Source: Auxenochlorella pyrenoidosa
Taxonomy: Eukaryota > Chlorophyta > Trebouxiophyceae > Chlorellales > Chlorellaceae
Length of the DNA stretch: 11,841 nucleotides
Reading direction: 5' to 3'
Assembly (NCBI GenBank): GCA_001430745.1
Contig: KQ482074.1
Location: forward strand, 241,048-252,888
In this document: one piece after another, positions 9,012 to 11,841 of the stretch
Numbering within the stretch: the first letter of the stretch is position 1
How the letters are laid out: the number at the start of each line of letters is the position of its first letter
Made by a program: the position numbers and the translations under genes
Notes under the pieces: generated by a model
Told to the model about the DNA's origin: nothing
Database searches by the model: none
The model's input: the letters and a program-made list of their open reading frames with translations, nothing else

Positions 9012-10261
9012 ATGGCCTCCCTCACGCTCACCCAGGTGAGGCCCCTCTGCGCCTGCCCGACCGGTGGAGCCGCGCAGTGCAGCTTTGCCCCCAGTCACAG
9101 GACTCCACTCCCTGTCTGCAGGCCCTCCGCGCCCCCGCGGCCTTCACCAGCCAACAGCAGCGCCCGCGCAGCGGCCGCCGCCTGCAGCGGTGCTATGCGG
9201 CGGACGAGGAGAAGAAGCTTGACTTCAGCGGCAACAAGCGTGCGGTGAGAGTAGGGATCTGGCCTTGGGGCTGGCCAAACCTGCAGTGCGCAGGATCAGC
9301 AGCCAAGCGGCCCGGGGAAGCTGGCACAGCTGGCAAGCTGCTGCTGAGTGCGGCAGCGCCGCGCTTTCCTCCGGCTGCACGCTCCCCCTATCTGGTGGAG
9401 CCGTCACTTGGACGCGCTTATAAAGATTCAAGCTCATGGGTGCTGCAACTGGCATTCAGCATGGCCAGCTGCGCCTGGCTCTTCCCTCGCTCAGCACCAG
9501 GACCAGCGCAAGGCCACAGAAGTGTCAGCCGGGATTAAGAATCGCCAGCCGGGTGGCCGGCATCCCTGGCCCACGGGGCGCCCTGCTCCATGGCCCGTGC
9601 CGCACCTTGCTGCCCACTTTGTGACTGCATCCCCTGCCGCCCTCTGTGCCGCAGGCCCTGGGCTTCACTGAGAACGACTCTGCCGGCCAGACCAACATCT
9701 TTGCGGTCGAGCCCAAGTCGTATGTGGCGGGCAGCAGCGCCGACAACACCGCCGCGGGCGGGCAGACCACGCTGGTGGTGGCGGGCGTGGTGGCTGTGGC
9801 AGCGGCGGCGGTCGTGGCAGGCGGCCTGCTGGGCAACAGCGGCCCCACCGGTGAGCATGCGCCGCATGCCTCCCAGCTTGTTGCTGTTGTTGGTTGCTTG
9901 GTTGCACAGGCGTGCTGCGACCGAGTCGCCCAGCCAGGGCATGTCACGGAAGTTGCAGCCGCTGCTGTTGGGGGTTCAGCCCGTTGGCGCGCCCTGATGG
10001 CATGCTGCGCGCAGCAAGTGTGTCACGACAGCACCACGGTTGGCGGCCGTCCACTCCGAGCAGCGCATGGAATGGGATGTGCTGCTACGCTAGTGCTCCG
10101 CCCTCTTGTGGCCCCGCTCCGACTCTGCCCCGCTCACCTGCCTGTGTGCAGAGCTTGCCTCGCTGGCGCCATCCGCGGATGTCAAGTCACTGAGCGCCTA
10201 TGCTGCCGAGTTTGCCGCTGAGGTTTCGTCGGCACCCGCGCCGGCCGCCGCCAGCGAGTGA
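9012..10261 (+). CDS. Predicted chloroplast single-pass membrane protein, 150 aa, family not recognised
   Basis: Four exons (9012-9035, 9122-9244, 9655-9850, 10152-10261) with GTGAG donors and CAG acceptors join in phase to a 150-residue protein ending in TGA. The start has a good context (GCCATGG). Residues 1-34 are rich in Ser, Arg and Ala with no acids, and end near RRLQRCYA before acidic ADEEKK, as expected for a chloroplast transit peptide. The mature part has a polar conserved-looking stretch, GFTENDSAGQTNIFAVEPK (residues 52-70), one hydrophobic helix at about 89-109 made of Val, Ala and Gly, and an Ala/Pro/Ser-rich tail. This suggests a small thylakoid or envelope protein. I could not assign a family; a link to photosystem upkeep is only suggested by its head-to-head neighbour, the SOQ1-type gene. 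The exon model is fairly secure, the role unknown. Confidence 0.85.
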
Positions 10262-10318
10262 GCTCGCCACCCGCCACTTGCGCGCGCTGCCGTGGCAGCT
10301 CGGGCGCCCGCCTTGTTT

Positions 10319-10340
10319 CATTCATTCATCCATCCATTCA
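10319..10340. repeat. CATT/CATC microsatellite
   Basis: A run of about five tetranucleotide units (CATT, CATT, CATC, CATC, CATT) in the 3' UTR of the 150-residue membrane-protein gene. It is likely to be length-variable between strains. Confidence 0.75.
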
Positions 10341-10354
10341 CTGAGGTGCCAGCC

Positions 10355-10359
10355 TGTAA
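10355..10359 (+). terminator. TGTAA polyadenylation signal
   Basis: TGTAA is the usual chlorophyte poly(A) signal in place of AATAAA. This copy lies 94 bp after the stop codon of the 150-residue membrane-protein gene, a normal 3' UTR distance, so cleavage is expected some 10-20 bp downstream. Confidence 0.6.
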
Positions 10360-10784
10360 GCCACACCATGGAGGTAGTTGTGGAGCAGTGTGTGTGCCGC
10401 TGGCAGCAGCCACATTCCAGCGCCGCTGGCTTCGGTGATCGTGCTTGCGTAGCGTGCGTGCGTGCTGCATACACGTATTCATCAAGGTTTGGAAGCCGAG
10501 CCCATTGCCAGAGACGGTTGTCTCGTTGGTACACTTGGAGCCGTTGCGCAACTCACTCGCTGCCTGAGCTGGCGGCTCGAAGCGGCTGTGGCAGCAGATG
10601 GGGGCAGCTCGGCGTGGCCCACCTGTTCTTCTATTTCGATGCGGCCTTCCACTGCCTTCACCGCGCGGGTTCAGCTCCTGTGGCGACCGCATGCGTGAGA
10701 GCCGGACCACCGTGCAAAGTCCAGCCCCAGCCCCTACCTGGGCTTGCCTTAGCAGGCCCCAAACAAGTCGCGTTGGTCTCAACG

Positions 10785-11841
10785 ATGAATTTCGATTTGA
10801 GCCAGCTTGACAAGAAGCTCAAGAGCGGCAAAGCGGCGCCAGCCAAGGCTAGCAAGTTCGCCCCGCGGCTTCTTGCCAAGGTAAGTCTGACGGTAAATGC
10901 ATTACAAAGCGGTTGGTACGGCAGCTGAGCGCCCAGTAGCCGCTTGTGCTTTCAGTGGCGGCAGCGCCGCCGCCTGGCAGCGAACCGCCGCCCCGTTGCT
11001 AACAACCTGAAGGCCCCTCATTTTCCTGGTGTGCAGGGTCTTCAAAAGACCCGTCCTGGATCGCAGAAGGCCACAGAAGCAGGACATGCAGCAGCGGCCT
11101 CTTCAGAAGCCGCAGGTGAGCGTGTGCTCTCGCATCCTCGAAACTCTGGGGCCCTCGCCCCTGGGTTGTTCTGTTCAGCATGGGTGCTGCCTGATCACTC
11201 TGTGGGGCCACATAACGTGCATAACGTGCAAAATACTGGCTAAATGTCTGCTATGGACCGCGTTCTGCAGAGCCGGCGCAGCAGGAGGAGCAGCAAGCGC
11301 AGCCAGAGCAACAGGCAGGAGAACAGCTGACACGGCGGCAAGAGCATCAGGCGCTACCTGTGCTGGAGGAGCCGCCGCGGCAGCAGCAGCATGCGCAGCC
11401 ACCGCGCCAGCGGCAGGAAGAGCAGCAAGGCGGTGCCGACGCCTTGCCAGCGCCTGCCCTCGCTTCGCAGCAGGGCGAGCATCCACCTGTCGGCCCGGCT
11501 GGTGCAGCTGCATCGCCCAGAAGGCAGGCAGCTGCTGCAGCAGTGCCTGCGCCCACGCAGGCCAGCCAGCCAGCCGCAGCAGCGCCTGTCGCGCCGACGC
11601 AGGCCAGCCAGCCAGCCGCAGCAGCGCCTGTCGCGCCGACGCAGGCCAGCCAGCCAGCCGCAGCAGCGCCTGCCGCGGCCACGCAGGCCAGCCAGCCAGC
11701 CGCAGCAGCAGAGCATGCAGCGGCAGATGCAGCACTTGCAGGAGCGGCAGCAGCAGAAGCAGGAGCAGCAGGAGCAGCAGACCTTGTGCAGCCGGGGTTG
11801 CCGCGGGCAGGCGCGGGCAGCAAACGCCTTGGCGGCCTGCG
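10785..11841 (+). CDS. Hypothetical protein, basic N-terminus and Gln/Ala/Pro-rich low-complexity region, 3' end off window
   Basis: Three exons are visible: 10785-10880, 11037-11115 and 11271 to the window end. Donors are GTAAGT and GTGAGC, acceptors are CAG, and phases agree (0, then 1). The third frame is open for over 570 bp with no stop. Residues 1-32 are Lys-rich, with SKFAPRLLAK at the end; exon 2 adds GLQKTRPGSQK. Then comes a Gln/Glu-rich part followed by an Ala/Pro/Gln/Ser part containing four 14-residue repeats of the type TQASQPAAAAPVAP. No catalytic domain is reached. A short basic motif before a low-complexity stretch recalls N-termini of some RNA polymerase III factors (Bdp1, RPC4), but this is a weak resemblance and I do not assign it. 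The start at 10785 is chosen because coding-like composition begins there; an in-frame ATG at 10368 is the alternative. Confidence 0.75.
11543..11709 (+). repeat. 42-bp in-frame tandem repeat, four copies
   Basis: The core GCCAGCCAGCCAGCCGCAGC starts at 11561, 11603, 11645 and 11687, exactly 42 bp apart, so each unit adds 14 residues without shifting frame. The first three cores extend into GCGCCTG. The spacers after copies 1 and 2 are identical, including GTCGCGCCGACG, while the one after copy 3 differs (GCCGCGGCCACG) and the sequence before copy 1 is related but diverged. This pattern points to recent unequal exchange or slippage in the middle of the array. Confidence 0.93.

Larger units (their letters stand above)
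10262..10784. other. Intergenic region between the two plus-strand genes
   Basis: The first 100 bp hold the 3' UTR of the upstream gene, with the microsatellite and TGTAA signal. The rest should be the promoter and 5' UTR of the downstream gene; no TATA box or clear motif was seen. One frame stays open throughout and is in phase with the downstream gene, but its Cys/His/Trp-rich translation does not look like a protein. Confidence 0.6.

Noticed and set aside
9419..9424. TATAAA box followed by an ATG
   Set aside because: It lies inside intron 2 of the 150-residue membrane-protein gene, and the following frame has no protein-like character; likely chance.
11211..11228. Two direct copies of CATAACGTG
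   Set aside because: Only two 9-bp copies within an intron; a simple local duplication with no visible role.
11543..11709. Evenly spaced repeats that might suggest a CRISPR array
   Set aside because: The period is a pure in-frame 42-bp tandem repeat with near-identical spacers inside a eukaryotic coding exon, so it is a protein repeat.

Overview
This is nuclear DNA from a green alga, most likely a GC-rich, intron-dense chlorophyte of the Chlorella/Coccomyxa type. The reasons are the high G+C, genes cut into many exons of roughly 65-290 bp by GT...AG introns of about 85-410 bp, the chlorophyte-style poly(A) signal TGTAA, and proteins of plant chloroplast type. The genus is inference. No bacterial feature, rRNA, tRNA, CRISPR array or mobile element was seen.

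Region 1 (1-8775, minus strand) is one large gene whose 3' end lies off the left edge. I resolved 24 exons in consistent phase, coding for 1007 residues so far. The order of domains is transit-peptide-like N-terminus, HAD-family hydrolase, low-complexity linker, membrane segment(s), thioredoxin-like domain with a CCINC motif, and a six-blade NHL propeller. This is the architecture of SOQ1 (SUPPRESSOR OF QUENCHING 1), the thylakoid protein that in plants prevents sustained photoprotective quenching (qH). Two splicing features stand out. One is a GC-AG intron inside the HAD domain. The other is a phase 0-0 exon (5553-5657) that adds a second hydrophobic helix exactly where the plant protein has only one.

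Region 2 (8776-9011) is a 236-bp gap between divergent start codons. It is probably a shared promoter and holds two GACGTC palindromes.

Region 3 (9012-10261, plus strand) is a four-exon gene for a 150-residue chloroplast-targeted protein with one membrane helix. I do not recognise the family. Head-to-head placement with the SOQ1-type gene suggests a thylakoid role and joint control.

Region 4 (10262-10784) is intergenic, with a TGTAA signal for the upstream gene and a short CATT/CATC microsatellite.

Region 5 (10785-11841, plus strand, running off the right edge) is the start of a gene for a protein with a short basic N-terminus followed by a long Gln/Ala/Pro-rich stretch that contains a 42-bp in-frame tandem repeat. 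Its function is unknown.
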